Shown here: positions 1 to 10,700 of the stretch, one piece after another
How positions within the stretch are numbered: position 1 is the first letter of the stretch
How the letters are laid out: every line of letters starts with the position of its first letter
Program-made: the position numbers and the translations under genes
The notes under the pieces: generated by a model
Databases searched by the model: none
What the model saw: the letters and a program-made list of their open reading frames with translations, nothing else
What the model was told of the DNA's origin: nothing
Assembly (NCBI GenBank): GCA_009869945.1
Contig: WIXG01000649.1
Location: 1 to 29,108 of the forward strand
Reading direction: 5' to 3'
Length of the DNA stretch: 29,108 nt
DNA from: Mesaphorura yosii
Lineage: Eukaryota > Arthropoda > Collembola > Poduromorpha > Tullbergiidae

Positions 1-647
1 TAGAAATTTCTTGTCGTCTGGCCACTCGTTGTTTCTGACTCATTACCAAAGGAATCACAAAGGTTACACGGTCGCTTCGGCATTTGGCGGCGTCGTGAAT
101 TGTGTGCAACGTAAGTTTTCTAACAATACGACGTAAGGTTAGGTTCGGTTTTCAAGTCAGTTCCACCTGACGAATGCTTTATTTCGTCTTTGCTTTTACG
201 TTGGTAGGTCCCAATCCGAACATCTGCTTGGAACCAGTTTGTATGCGTGCGAATCAGATGTCTGACATTGACGCCGGCCCCGTCAACCTCGAAATTGCGT
301 TTTCTTCCAAAAAAAGTCCTAATGCCACAATCAACTGTGCTCCTATTAATGGCGGAAAATGTCTTGGCGACGGTCAGGTTTGTTTTGTAGATGTGACAAA
401 TTGTACGGGTCCAATCGAACTTCCGCCTCCGCCACCTATACCAGGTTTCACTTGTTCAGATGTCACTCAGCTTACGTGTAACCCAGGCGAGTGCTTTGTT
501 GGTCCAAAGGTAGCATTTTATTATTGGTTTCTACCCAACAGAGGACTGAACTTTGATTTTTTAGCGGTTTGCTCGACAGACATAAATGCTACGTGCATTT
601 TTTACGGAAACGTTTGTCTCACAAACCAGCCAGCATCTATCGTTTAA
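1..647 (+). CDS. 3' part of a Cys-rich, probably secreted protein (function unknown)
   Basis: Two exons, 5'-partial at the window edge: 1-110 (read in the frame that starts at base 2) and 208-647 with stop TAA at 645-647. The intron 111-207 (97 nt) has a strong GTAAGT donor and a pyrimidine-rich acceptor ending TTGGTAG. The split codon (C plus GT) keeps the frame, so the ATG at 174 is intronic and is not the true start. The visible 182 residues include an aromatic/glycine stretch (FLTHYQRNHKGYTV), many cysteines, a short polyproline run (ELPPPPPIPG) and three N-glycosylation sequons (NAT, NCT, NAT). Paired cysteines and sequons suggest an extracellular or lumenal protein. No signal peptide can be judged because the N-terminus lies outside. 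I do not recognise the family. The exon structure is well supported; the function is not. Confidence 0.7.
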
Positions 648-715
648 AATGTGTTTAACTCAATTGATTCGGACTTATGCTAATCGTACATAATTTATAT
701 GTGGGTATTTGTTTG

Positions 716-721
716 AATAAA
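716..721 (+). terminator. Poly(A) signal AATAAA of the left-edge gene
   Basis: Canonical AATAAA 69 nt after the stop codon, followed by a T-rich stretch. It fits the 3' end of the left-edge gene. Confidence 0.6.
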
Positions 722-729
722 AACTTCCC

Positions 730-1624
730 GTTTTATTGCAGCCTTTCACACTTTCATTATTTCGCATCACAAATATTCATCGCCTCTGGCAACTGTGCGT
801 TGCTATAGCGGCTACAACCATGTCGGCCTGGGAGTGAGTTCTAGTTAATGTAAATTGGCAGTCACTAACGACATATAATTCACTTCTGTGTATGAGACTT
901 CATGCTCCGTATAGTTCAGGTTAGGTTAGGTTAGGTTAGAATGGACCCAAATGTAAAACTTTGAAACGCTGTAACTTTTTTTGGAAGTGTTTCCGCAAAA
1001 AATAAATTCTTGCAGAATCGGTCTTAGGATGTCCAGCTCTTTCGATTGACACTATTCCGACCTCAATCGGATGAATCCATCACATCATATTTTTTCCTTG
1101 GCCTGACTTGTACAGACTGCTCATGGCGGACTCTGCACCGAATGGGGATACTCTCAGCCACCTGGAACGTGCGAAATTGATGTGACAATCCCTTGATCGT
1201 GGCGACGTTTTTTGAGGCAATAGCCACGTTCTTCGTGAGCAAATCTTGAGGCAGAAATTTGAGGTCACAGATCATTGGTTCTGTGCTTTCGAATGAGTGA
1301 GTGCAAGATCCAAGCTGCAATCAATGCTTACTATGGGAAACAGAATGTTTTCATTTGACATGAAATGAAATGTGCATTTTGCTACACAAAGTTCGAGTGC
1401 TAAGAATAACTTTATTTTTAGCCGAGTTCAATTCAAAGCCATTTGGTAAACTTTTTATGGCTCAAATAGTGCCTCGTTATTTACAAAGTTTCTACCATGA
1501 TCTTCGGGTTACACAAAATGTAAATTCAAAGTCGCCCGTAGCTTGTAACAGTGACTGTTTTTGCAAATTCTAACAGAAATTCTGCCCGCACTCGCATCAG
1601 AAATATCCAAAGCCAAAGTCCAAA
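730..1624. other. Intergenic region and 5' flank of the RING gene
   Basis: No convincing coding sequence. It holds the TTAGG-like repeat (918-939), then a stretch at about 960-1080 with runs of T and A and no coding character that reads like degenerate repeat DNA. The minus-strand reading frame at 1063-1320 lacks recognisable motifs. The last 200-300 bases before the ATG at 1625 presumably hold the promoter and leader of the RING gene, but I see no clear core promoter element. Confidence 0.5.
918..939 (+). repeat. Interstitial TTAGG-type telomere-like repeat
   Basis: Four perfect AGGTT units plus a partial one in tandem. TTAGG is the usual arthropod telomere repeat; short interstitial copies are common in arthropod genomes. 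A shorter two-unit version lies in the first intron near 136-145. Confidence 0.8.
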
Positions 1625-4600
1625 ATGTCTGCAGAGGCCAATGACAATGACAATGAAATCCAAACCCTGGCTGATGCAGATGCCAACGTCAACGCCAACG
1701 TAGAAATCCAAGCCGCCAAAATGGACGCTCCTTCCGAAAGCCCAGACGAGCCTGAGGCGGAGACGACAGTGAAAATCGATACAGGTGGGGCAGCCGTGAC
1801 CGTGCCCGCCACCAGCGCCATCGTTCCAGGCTGGTGCTGGGACGATCTTCAGTGTCCTATCTGCCTGGATCCACTCATGGACGTGCGTTATTCCAGTCTT
1901 TTAAGCCTTGGACGGCCCGGCTAAGCTAGTTTGTTTGGAGAGTCTATAATTTTGTGCTGCCGCTCCGCAGGCGCTCGTGGCTAGCTGCTCCCACCGATTC
2001 TGCACGTTTTGCATCCATCGCTGGTTCCGGACTCGAGGCCAAAGCGTGTGTCCCGTCTGCCGCTCCGCCGTCAGCTCCATCGTGGGGAGCCCTGATCTGG
2101 ACGCTGCCATCGCGCGACTTGCCCCGGGACACCTGAACGAGGCGCAGATTCGTGAGCGGGAGGTTGTGCGCCGGGTACGGTGGCTGGATACCCAGTTTGT
2201 GGAGCAAGAACAGCGACTGCGGCTGCGGGCCGCAGTGACAGTGACTAGCAGATCACGCGCACATGCGCGCCGGCACGCGGGGCAGCCCATTCGATCGCAC
2301 GTCGACCATGACATGGCGGGTAACGGAGGATGGTGGGCACGTGGAGAACGCCCGGCTTCTCGACTATATCGACAGCCACCATCGAGCGAGGTTTCTTTGA
2401 GTTCAGCAGCCAGCACGCGTCCAAACACGGCGACGGCCACAACCACGTCGTTGTCGTTTCCAGTTCCGTTGGCTCGAGCGACTAATGCGGCTGCGTCCGC
2501 ACCTGCGCCTGAAGTCCCAGCGTCTGCTTCTTCTTCTTCCAGTTCAACTCCTCGCCTCCGCCAGATCGAAGAGATAGAGCGCATCGCCGAAGAGTTCGAA
2601 ACCTACCTCCGTCGAGCCCAGCGCGCAAACGAACGCCGTCTCGCCACAGAACGGGAGCTGAACAGTCACATGGGGCAGATTAGCTGGCTGTACGAGCGAT
2701 TTTCTGCGCTTGGAGTGCTCACGAGTCGAGATGAAGTCGACGAGATTCGACCGGCAACGCCCACGCCCGCTGCAGCTGCGACGGCGACGATGGGAGGCAA
2801 TGAAATTCGGTCGTTTGAGTTGAACCGAAGCCCTGCTGGAGCTGATTTAGCAGATGCTCGAGATGACTCTGACCCGATTCTGCTGATGTATCGGGAATTA
2901 GACGACGTTTTTGGCGAAGCCATCTTCACAGCCGGCCAATTTCAGGAGCAGCAGGAGCCTGAGAGCGAGAGTGACGATCAGACCCAGGCAGTGCTTAATT
3001 TCTTACAAGGACATCCGCAGTCGCAGCAGCAGCAGGAGCCTTACCTGAATTTTGAAAATTTTGAAAATTTTGACGACTTCGACTTCGCAGCCGAGGCTCA
3101 TCAAAATCTTCATTCTTGGCCAGAACCTCCGACGAGGACGGCGACGTATCCGGCACTGCCATCGTCACCGTACGACCCCGCACCTTTACAGACGATGTAC
3201 ACGAGTTTGGGCACTGGACAGGTGTTTGGATCCATTTATAACAACAATTTTAGTCACCGCCAGACCAATTCACAGCCGCAGGCGGAGCCCCAACGCCAAC
3301 TTGAGTACGAATTCGATGCTGCGAGTGGAGTTTGGAACTTCAACTCGTATCAGGGCACTGACACAGAAACGTACGCGTACGCGACCAGCGAGGAAGAATC
3401 CACGCCCACACCGATGCTCACTCCAAGACCACGACCAAATTACGCGAACAGGAGCCCATTTACTTTCAACAGTGGCGGAATGGGCAGTGGAACGCAAGGG
3501 TCTCCATCGCCAAAAAGTCGTCAGCTGATTGCAGAAGCAGAACGATGGCGAGAATTTCGAGAAGACACTAGTCATTTGCAAGAAATTATCAGGTAAAACA
3601 GATTTCGCATAAATCAGATAGTTGATCCTAGATATGTCCAGACGAAATTGAACCGCGCTTCAATTTGGGCTGCAGAGAAAGAGGCGAGGCGACTGAACAA
3701 TTTCTCACCGAATCCGGACCGGAAGTGAGCAATTTGACAGAGCAACGCGAGCGCGAGCTCGGCCTGCCGCCGTTAAGGCGAAGAGAACGACGCCGGGCGT
3801 TGGCGCTTCCGAACGGCAACGACGACCATGACCATACATACAGCAGCAGGCCATCTGGACAACTGGGAAACGGTAACGGCGGCACCGGCAACGACAGCGG
3901 AAATTTTCTTACCCTGCGCGCCTTCCTCGAGCAACTTGACGCAAACTCGCGACCGGGCACAGCAACAACCGAAACTGAGACCGAAGTGAATTCTGACCAA
4001 GAACGTGAGCTTGGCCGGACGGAATATATTCAGCATGACCTCCATCACTTCTTCCGCGCGGGAGAAAACGAATTGAATTTTCCACGACTGATAACGGACG
4101 GCCACGAACAAGGGGAAGATGATGGTGAATTGTTTGAGTATCATGAGTTTGGGCCCACGCCCGAGCCAGAAGACGGCGAGGGCGAAGACAGAAATGGGAA
4201 TCGTAGTCCTGAGCACGACGAGAATCGGGAAGACGAGCATGGATTAGACCTCGACAGGTTCTTCGACCAATCCAAGGAGCCGGAGCGAGGGCGATCGGGC
4301 CCGCTATTCAGGCGAACTTGTGGCTCCTACCATTTTCACCATCACACGAACGGATACGGCTGCTTCAACTTCACACGCGAGGGTGAGACACGTTCGAGTT
4401 CGAGCAATTCAACTCCTCGTCCATGCCCGTCACCGCCGCCGTCTTCTGCTTCTGCTGCAGCTGCTCGTCAACATCGCCAGTTCGCTTTTGAATTCGAGGA
4501 TGGATCCAGAATTCCGTTTCCGTATCAGCATGCGCCCAGGTTCGCTGCTGCTGACACTGAAGGCCAACGAAGTCAAGGTGAAACTCCTGGCGCCTCCCGC

Positions 4601-4705
4601 GTCACAACTGCCATTGCGACTGCAGTTTCCGGAAACTATCACGAACACGATTCAAATGATGACGGAGACGGAGCAGGAGCCTTCAACGTCTATTCGCGTT
4701 CGTAA
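1625..4705 (+). CDS. C3HC4 RING-finger protein, putative E3 ubiquitin ligase
   Basis: Three exons: 1625-1882, 1971-3592, 3676-4705 (introns 88 and 83 nt; donors GTGCGT and GTAAAA; acceptors CGCAG and TGCAG). Phases match and give 969 residues. The RING (residues 77-116) is split by intron 1: C77-x2-C80-x11-C92-x-H94-x2-C97-x2-C100-x12-C113-x2-C116, all eight zinc ligands present. RING proteins usually recruit a ubiquitin-charged E2. After the RING comes a basic/helical stretch, Ala/Ser-rich linkers, a charged predicted coiled coil (about 282-330, from LRQIEEIERIAEEFE), then a long acidic, Q/S/P-rich, probably disordered tail with FENFENFDDFDF and a His/Gly patch (YHFHHHTNGYG) in exon 3. The N-terminal 70 residues are acidic and Ala/Asn-rich. 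No transmembrane segment is evident. Outside the RING I cannot assign a family; a Topors-like role is only a guess. The ATG at 1625 has a purine at -3. Confidence 0.85.
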
Positions 4706-4817
4706 GCGATAGTGAAATCCAAACGCCCAACCCCAAATTAGCTGTGTTCAAGCCCAACATTTATTTTAATGTTGACTAATAACTGTTATAATTCGAATTC
4801 GAATCGAATGGGCAAAG

Positions 4818-4823
4818 AATAAA
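4818..4823 (+). terminator. Poly(A) signal AATAAA of the RING gene
   Basis: AATAAA 113 nt after the RING stop codon, preceded by an AT-rich palindromic patch (TTCGAATTCGAA). Confidence 0.6.
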
Positions 4824-5151
4824 TCCAAAATTCTTGAATACTATTTCGCCGAGGAAGAGAAGAACGAGCAGAAAAGGAAAACCTTGTGAACAAAATTACA
4901 GAATTGAAAACGCCACTTTCTTTATTGATTGAGAATCTTTATACACAACATAAGAATCCAGTTAGGTCGTTGGTTTGACCATCCAGTATTATTGAGTTGT
5001 TGACAGTTTGTTGACACCTTTGATTCCATCGTCAATGTTGGTCACAGTACAGATTTTTGTTGCGTAATTTCTACAGCGCGGGCCCGCCGCCGCGCTGTTT
5101 ATACATGTATTATTCAATTCGCACGTATTTTTGCAATCCGTAAAGATAAGA
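4824..5151. other. Intergenic region upstream of the unknown gene at 5152
   Basis: Holds a perfect GC-rich inverted repeat (5073-5098) and a TTTATT (AATAAA on the minus strand) near 4920. A frame open on the plus strand from 5004 to 5208 has no ATG. It could be part of an upstream exon of the next gene (see findings). Confidence 0.4.
5073..5098. repeat. GC-rich perfect inverted repeat, 9-bp arms, 8-nt loop
   Basis: ACAGCGCGG at 5073-5081 pairs with CCGCGCTGT at 5090-5098, loop GCCCGCCG. It lies about 55 bases upstream of the ATG at 5152 in otherwise AT-rich DNA, so it may be in a promoter or a leader. Confidence 0.7.
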
Positions 5152-6077
5152 ATGACATTTTGGAGACGATCAGCCGCTTTCAGCCGCTCTGCTCCAAATT
5201 CCGTGCCGGTAGCTGATTTGTTGCTGGGCAGTCTTCTTCTTTGTCAAAATTCTACTTCAGAAGATTATTCATCTGACAAAGAAGAGAGCGGTACTGATTA
5301 CCCCGCATCTTCGGGAGCCGCCGTCCGAAAAGCATTAGCAGATGACCATCTCAACGATTCCTTCGTCGACGTCTCCACCGCCAGCAGCAGCAGCCTGCTC
5401 GGCTGGGGCGACGACCTCGCGCTCAAGTACGCAAAAGCCAAAGCCCGCGTGGAGCTCATCCTGAATCGGTGCTTGTATCTGTATTCAAAACGCGGGCTGG
5501 ACCTGCAGTCGTTGATCCATGAGCTAAAGCTGGAAGAAGCGGCCTGCAAGGCCCCGCTGAAGGAGTTTCGCGACAAGTGGTACGAGATTAACGTAAGCAA
5601 ACAGAAGGCGGAAACGATTTATGGCGGAGCGCTGTACCTGCCCGCGGCCGAGACGGCGGCGGAAAAAGAAGTGCTGGAGCTGCCACCATTCTGCGACCGC
5701 GGCCCTTCTTTGGCGTCAGCCGAAAGTAGGCCAAAAACCAGCAGGATGGCGGCTACTGCCGCTGCAGGAGTGGCTGGAGCTGGATTCACTGGATTTATGC
5801 GGCCTGCAACTGCAAAAGAGAGAACTTGTTCTGGAGCTGGAGTACTTCCCGTCGTCAGCTTTGCTGAGCAGCCGAGATTGAACGAAGAATGGCTGAATTC
5901 GCTGAAGTCCAAATCGTCGATGTTTTCCGAAGGTAAATTAATTAGAATACAAACCCGGTTGGTGTATAATCATGACTTGGCGTAATTTCAGAGCTGATAA
6001 GCCTCCGACTGCCTGAATTGGTTCCACCGACCGCCACCAAGACGTTTTCAGCTCTTTTGGACTCTCGCTTCAAATAA
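5152..6077 (+). CDS. Unknown conserved-looking protein, about 288 residues
   Basis: Exons 5152-5932 and 5992-6077, with a 59-nt intron (AAG/GTAAAT donor, AATTTCAG acceptor) and matching phases. The last exon adds a short tail ending LLDSRFK. The ATG at 5152 has A at -3. The N-terminus (MTFWRRSAAFSRSAP) resembles a mitochondrial presequence, but this part is doubtful: 5209-5260 looks like a short intron, and reading 5154-5208 in another frame gives a plausible sequence too. The body has an acidic Ser-rich segment, then a helical region (GWGDDLALKYAKAKARVEL to QKAETIYGGALYLP), then an Ala/Gly-rich linker and a Lys/Ser tail. I recognise no domain. It lies head-to-tail after the RING gene and converges with a minus-strand exon. 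That it codes is fairly sure from codon pattern and clean splicing; the start is not. Confidence 0.65.
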
Positions 6078-6101
6078 GACGGACGATGCGCATTGAATAC
6101 A

Positions 6102-6107
6102 ATTAAA
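6102..6107 (+). terminator. Variant poly(A) signal ATTAAA
   Basis: ATTAAA 25 nt after the stop of the gene at 5152-6077, followed by a GT-rich stretch (GTGTGGGTGTGCG) typical of a downstream element. Confidence 0.5.
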
Positions 6108-6164
6108 AGTCCACTGCGTGCGTGTGGGTGTGCGTATGTGTAATTAATTTAGCAACTCCGTGAA

Positions 6165-6422
6165 CTACGTTGGCATTTGACATTGGCCGAAGATCTTGTT
6201 TTGCTTGTAAGGATACGGTGGCTCGTCGCCGGCTCTCTCATACGCTCGTGCCATCTTTAACTGGTTCTCGCGCATTTTCATCAGTTTCGACTGTCCTTGT
6301 GGAGTGTCGCTGTGTTCCACGTGTGCGGACTCCAAACTAACTTGACTAACTTGTTTTTGCGCACGACGTAAAAGTAGGAACTTATTTTTGCTCCTACCAC
6401 CACGTTGCTGGTGCAAGAAGCA
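6165..6422 (-). CDS. Probable 3' coding exon of a minus-strand gene (unknown)
   Basis: On the minus strand a frame runs from 6422 to a TAG at 6165-6167. Its last 40 residues look like real protein: KLMKMRENQLKMARAYERAG followed by DEPPYPYKQNKIFGQ. The first in-frame ATG lies inside this part (38 residues if used), so the segment is more likely a terminal exon with an acceptor upstream (CACCAG near 6411, or GGACAG before the KLMKM part). I found no convincing upstream exon. If real, the gene runs tail-to-tail with the gene at 5152, with stops 88 bases apart, and its upstream part would overlap the distal NFAT promoter on the other strand. I do not recognise the family. Confidence 0.35.
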   Translation of the reverse strand, partial: CFLHQQRGGRSKNKFLLLRRAQKQVSQVSLESAHVEHSDTPQGQSKLMKMRENQLKMARAYERAGDEPPYPYKQNKIFGQCQMPT

Positions 6423-6689
6423 TTAAGCAGAAAGTATTAAGCTTATGAGGTACAGAGTACAGGCTGTGGGCTATGCGCTTAGCAAGCTTGTTGTTTACCT
6501 CGCTGGTGCTCAAAAGTAGGTTGACTTGACTTTGTTTTTACACTGCTGCAGATGAGTAGCATATTGTGCTGGCCTTCGGATTTTAAACGAAAACATCTTA
6601 CGTCAGAGAAATCGCTAACTATTATTGGATTCGCGTATTCGCCGTGCAGATTTGCATGCAGATCTCTACTCTACTGCATTCAGCTATTC
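6423..6689. other. Flank upstream of the distal NFAT transcript
   Basis: No open coding sequence of note. It contains a perfect octamer (ATTTGCAT, 6650-6657) and TATTGG at 6634-6639. It probably includes the distal NFAT promoter, but no TATA or initiator pair is clear. Confidence 0.3.
6650..6657 (+). promoter_or_regulatory. Octamer ATTTGCAT (POU-type site)
   Basis: Exact match to the POU-factor octamer, about 210 bases upstream of a strong splice donor at 6869. It could belong to the distal promoter. A single 8-mer is weak evidence. Confidence 0.3.
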
Positions 6690-6868
6690 AGCATTCGTTC
6701 ACTGCTAAACTTTGACTGACTTTGAATGAACTTCTTGTCGAAAGCGAATTCGAATTACAATTATTGGAGAAGTGAGGGAGTAAATTGCAAATTGACTTCC
6801 CCAGCGTCTTTGTGTCGTGAGTTCTACCTGCTGCATCGCGCATCGTGCTGATAAGGCTTCCAGCAAAG
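6690..6868 (+). other. NFAT: Putative 5' UTR exon of the distal NFAT isoform (start unknown)
   Basis: Ends at a strong donor (AAAG/GTAAGT, GT at 6869-6870). Spliced to the acceptor CCACAG at 7590-7595, the frame of the next exon is open back to a TGA at 6818-6820 with no ATG in between, so the ATG at 7629 is the first in-frame start. The 5' limit given is arbitrary. The following intron (6869-7595) holds no recognisable feature. Confidence 0.35.
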
Positions 6869-7628
6869 GTAAGTCGTTGGCCATATTTTGATGCATTGCA
6901 ATGCTGTGCTTTATGGAATTCGATTCGATTCGGTGTCATGTGCCTTCGGCGTGTTCGTGATCGTGTAACCAAAGCTTAAACCTTAATACCCCAGGGTGGG
7001 TGATCTTCAGAATTGAGTCAATTTATTGTGAAAGTGACCATTTTTTACTGATTAGCCATTTTACGGCTTATTCATGAATATGCGGCGCCAGCGCCATTGT
7101 CAGTAAAATAAATGCCAGGCCTCTTAACGTTTAAAGTTAAAGTGATAAGCAACTGACTACCACAAGCGACTTTTTGTTCACCTTGATCTGGGTTTAATGT
7201 GTTAGTCATTGCGTTTTGCGGTTCATGACTCCACCGGCCGCCGGGCAAAGTCCACGCTTTGATAGTTCGATGTCAAAAGTCAGCCTAAACAGACGGCAGG
7301 CAAATGACTAATCTGTGTTTGCTTCTTCTTTCAGCAAAAACAAGCAAACCGACATTTGACATTGTAAGGTATCCTCGTGAGTGACGCCTTGTCCACTCCG
7401 CCCTTGGGTAACAGTCGACTTTGGCAGTTGGCAGTTCATCTGAGCACTCTACGCGTACGCTACGCTGATATCTTCCCCCTTAGGCAATCGTAATTAACGA
7501 AGGTAAAAATGCATTCATCAAGAAAATGAACGCGGGCTAGTCATTACTGTGACTGTCATTATCCGCTCAGGATTTAATTTCTTAACCATCCACAGGTGTC
7601 GCGACCTCGCCAATTCCAGGCTTGTACT

Positions 7629-7788
7629 ATGAAAACGACACCCACCACCCCAGCTCTGGCACCTGCAACCACTCCAGCGTCTCCTTCGAACATTAAACGA
7701 GTGAAGACATTAATTTTGCAAAGATCAACGCTCTCCGGGTCGAGTTTGGGAGTCCGGGCAAGAGGAAAACCAGTTCTTCTAACTGTTG
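7629..7788 (+). CDS. NFAT: Alternative first coding exon of NFAT (distal promoter isoform)
   Basis: The exon begins at 7596 after the acceptor CATCCACAG; ATG at 7629; it ends at 7788 before a consensus donor (TTG/GTAAGT). It codes for 53 residues plus one base: a Thr/Pro/Ala-rich start (MKTTPTTPALAPATTPASP), then a basic stretch (NIKRVKTLILQRS, GVRARGKP). It ends in phase 1 with G, exactly what the common exon 2 at 14447 needs (G plus GC gives Gly, then KGRFGKRPP). The isoform would have 894 residues. Its splice across 7789-14446 skips the proximal promoter and exon. Matching phase, a strong donor and an in-frame upstream stop support it; transcript evidence is lacking. Confidence 0.65.
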
Positions 7789-10700
7789 GTAAGTAAATCA
7801 GTCTATTTTAGGCTTAACTGCATGCTTTTTCACGCTTTGGTTAGGTGATTGTTAATTTGGTTCACGAAGATCGAGTTTGAGTTTAAAAATCAAATAATGC
7901 TTAGTTTAGCCATGTTCTGGTACAATTAACCATCTTCCTCTTTAAATTCAGTACTTTTCCAGTTGTAAGATAAAATTATGACATCGACATCGTGTTTTAT
8001 TAATTCTAAGCCGTAGTCTAGTCGTCCAAGAGCTGGTAGAGCTTTGCATGTTAAATTGTCAAAATTGTACGTTTCGAGCAGTCGATAGAGAATATTTACT
8101 TGCTTGATAAGAAAGCTGTTGTCAATTCAGCGCAGGTGTTCAACGACAACGACGACACATTAATACTTAAGTACTTGGTTGAACAAAAGTACAATCAATG
8201 TCTCTGTCGTCTTTCGTCCACGTGAATGCATGAAATGCCTTTGCTTTGCGTTTGCTCTGGAAAATTTTGGAGATTCATTCAAATTCGGAACATGACTCTC
8301 AGGAGACGAGAGCAGAGCAGAGCAGATTTATCAATCGACTTTACGAATGGCAATGGCCAAAGCCAAGCCATTCCCCAATCGTCAGTTATTGCATTTCTAA
8401 ATCCTAGGCTAGACGCTTATTGGCTCTGCAGAAGAGGAAACGGAAGGGCTCCGATCGGAAATGGGCCGGCGGCCAGCCAGGCTCCTGAATTGGTCATTCC
8501 GGCTTAAAGCTTAATGTCGCTGGAAATGGAAATGCCATCCACTGTGGGAAAACAGCGTTCGGCCCATTCGTGTTGTTAGTCGTGTTGTTTACTGGTTTGG
8601 TTAAGATGACACACTTTCGGAGTGCGGATTTATTTCTGCTTTCTAAGTATTTCCAACATTTCAACGCTACGAGCTTAGTTTAATGGGAATGACCTGACGA
8701 GCGACGATAAACCTTCGAGTCGAGCAAGGCAAGGCAAGAGCCTTGTGCCAAATTCCGAGCTGCAGTCGGCCAAAACCAAGCACGTGCGGAGCACTGTGGC
8801 GCGGCCGACGCGAAAGGTCTGCTCGCTGTGATTTTTTAAAGACAAATAAGTTCAAAGTTCACATCGACTTGTTTACGACGACATCAACACGGCTTAAGTG
8901 ATTAGCCATACGACTGGGCAGTAGCGCAACAGGTAGCTTCATCTTCATTCTTCGTTAGGCTTCGTGTCGTGCTTCGCCTCAGTTTTAGTTTTATGCGTAA
9001 GGCGTCAATACGTACTCGTACTCGGTCCAGTGCAGCTTATTGATAAAGTGAAACTAATGAATCATGCACGTAATTAACTGCACTGTAGTGCGCTGCTGCG
9101 CCGCCGTGCCGTGCCATGCCCTCATTGAATACTTTGCTTATTGCTTTCCTTGTTTAATGACAAATGCAAATTAAATTGATTCAGCAGTTGTTTTTCTGGT
9201 AATTAACTAGCGAGCGAGCATTTGGCTTTAGTACGTTAATGGTTAATTGCAAAATTGTGATAATTCACTAAATTCACTAATTCCTTTGTTTACATCCTGG
9301 CTTTAATGAACGCTGCTGTGCTGCGCAAACTGTGAATAGTAAATACAAATTTGGAGTTCATTCACTGTTCTTTTCTTCCTCTACCCTGCCGCCTACCCAT
9401 TTGGCCAGATGGTATTTCTATTTCCGGGCTACATCTTCAAATCGGGGGCTAGGAAGCCTCGTAAATGCGCCCGCCACCTGCCACGTGTCTGTCTTTCTGC
9501 GTCTTAATTAATTGAGTCCAACTCGATGACGGTGAAAGTGAAAATCTCCGTGGGTTTTCTGCCCTGTGCTCATTTCTCGCGCTCTCAACTTTTCCCATCT
9601 AAAATTACTTGTTACAGTTTCGAGTTGTCACTGTGAAATACGGATGTTCATGTTATGATGTTAATTAAGCAGAACAACAGTTCGATTTCGGAGAATTCGC
9701 TGTCGTATTTGTAAGTTTCCTTTCCGTATTCGAAGTTACTGGAATTTGGAATCTGGGTCAGACCGATTCTAAGCAACGAACCGGCAGCAGCAGCGGCAGC
9801 CCTTCATTTCATTCCATATTTCATGGCATTCTCGTAAATTCCAAACGCATGAATCACAGCGGAACTTCGACACAGCGCATTAAAAGGCTCCCAACTAAAA
9901 TTCATCAAAATTCAATCAAAGTGCAATTAGTTGAAGCTGCCATTCATCGATGCCCACAAAGAATGCAAAATATGCGTATTTATGTACAAGTTGCGACTTG
10001 CAATTTGGGAAAAAACCGTCGCTACCGTCGTCTTCAAGTCTTCCCCTTTCGTTTTCGTTGCCGTGCCCTTTGAACCGAGGTCACATTGCATATTTGAACC
10101 GCGTGACGACGTAACAAAAAAAATGCCCAATGCCCATTAACAATTTACATTATGCATATTCTCATTTCTAGACGTTTCTGAGAACGAATCCCGAAGTGAA
10201 TTATGAAATGAAACGGTCTTGGCCTAGTTTACGACTTATTTCTTGATTTTTCTTCTGTTTTTATCATCGTTCACCGACAAAGTGGCAAGAGGGAAAAGTC
10301 TGCAGATTGCAAAGAAGCAAAGTGACAAATGGCTTGAGAAACTTGAGATTTATGCTGTGGCCGTGGCGTGCTTTCATTTCACTGCCGATAATTACGCGAT
10401 AAAGATAACTTTGAAAGGAGTAAACTAAAAACGAACTCGCAATCTGTGAGAGAGGGGTTGATAAAGTTTTCTCATCGGGGCTCGGGATTCGTGGCAGCTG
10501 GAAGTTGACCTGGATTTCGCATTCCAAAGACCAGGGCTAATCATACAAGAGAAAGACATTTCTCGGAACGTTGATCGAGTTTTTTGGTCCATCATGTCAG
10601 TCGAGAGCCATTAGCGATAAGTATGTTTTGCTTTTGCTCGTAAGGCTCGTCTCCAAGTAATATTTGCCACTTTCGCTAAAAATAGACGAAAAACACCGTT

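Noticed and set aside
1063..1320. 85-codon minus-strand frame in the left intergenic region
   Set aside because: No motif or splice support; a second minus-strand frame overlaps it.
3773..4240. 155-codon minus-strand frame within the RING gene
   Set aside because: Shadow of the coding exon on the other strand.
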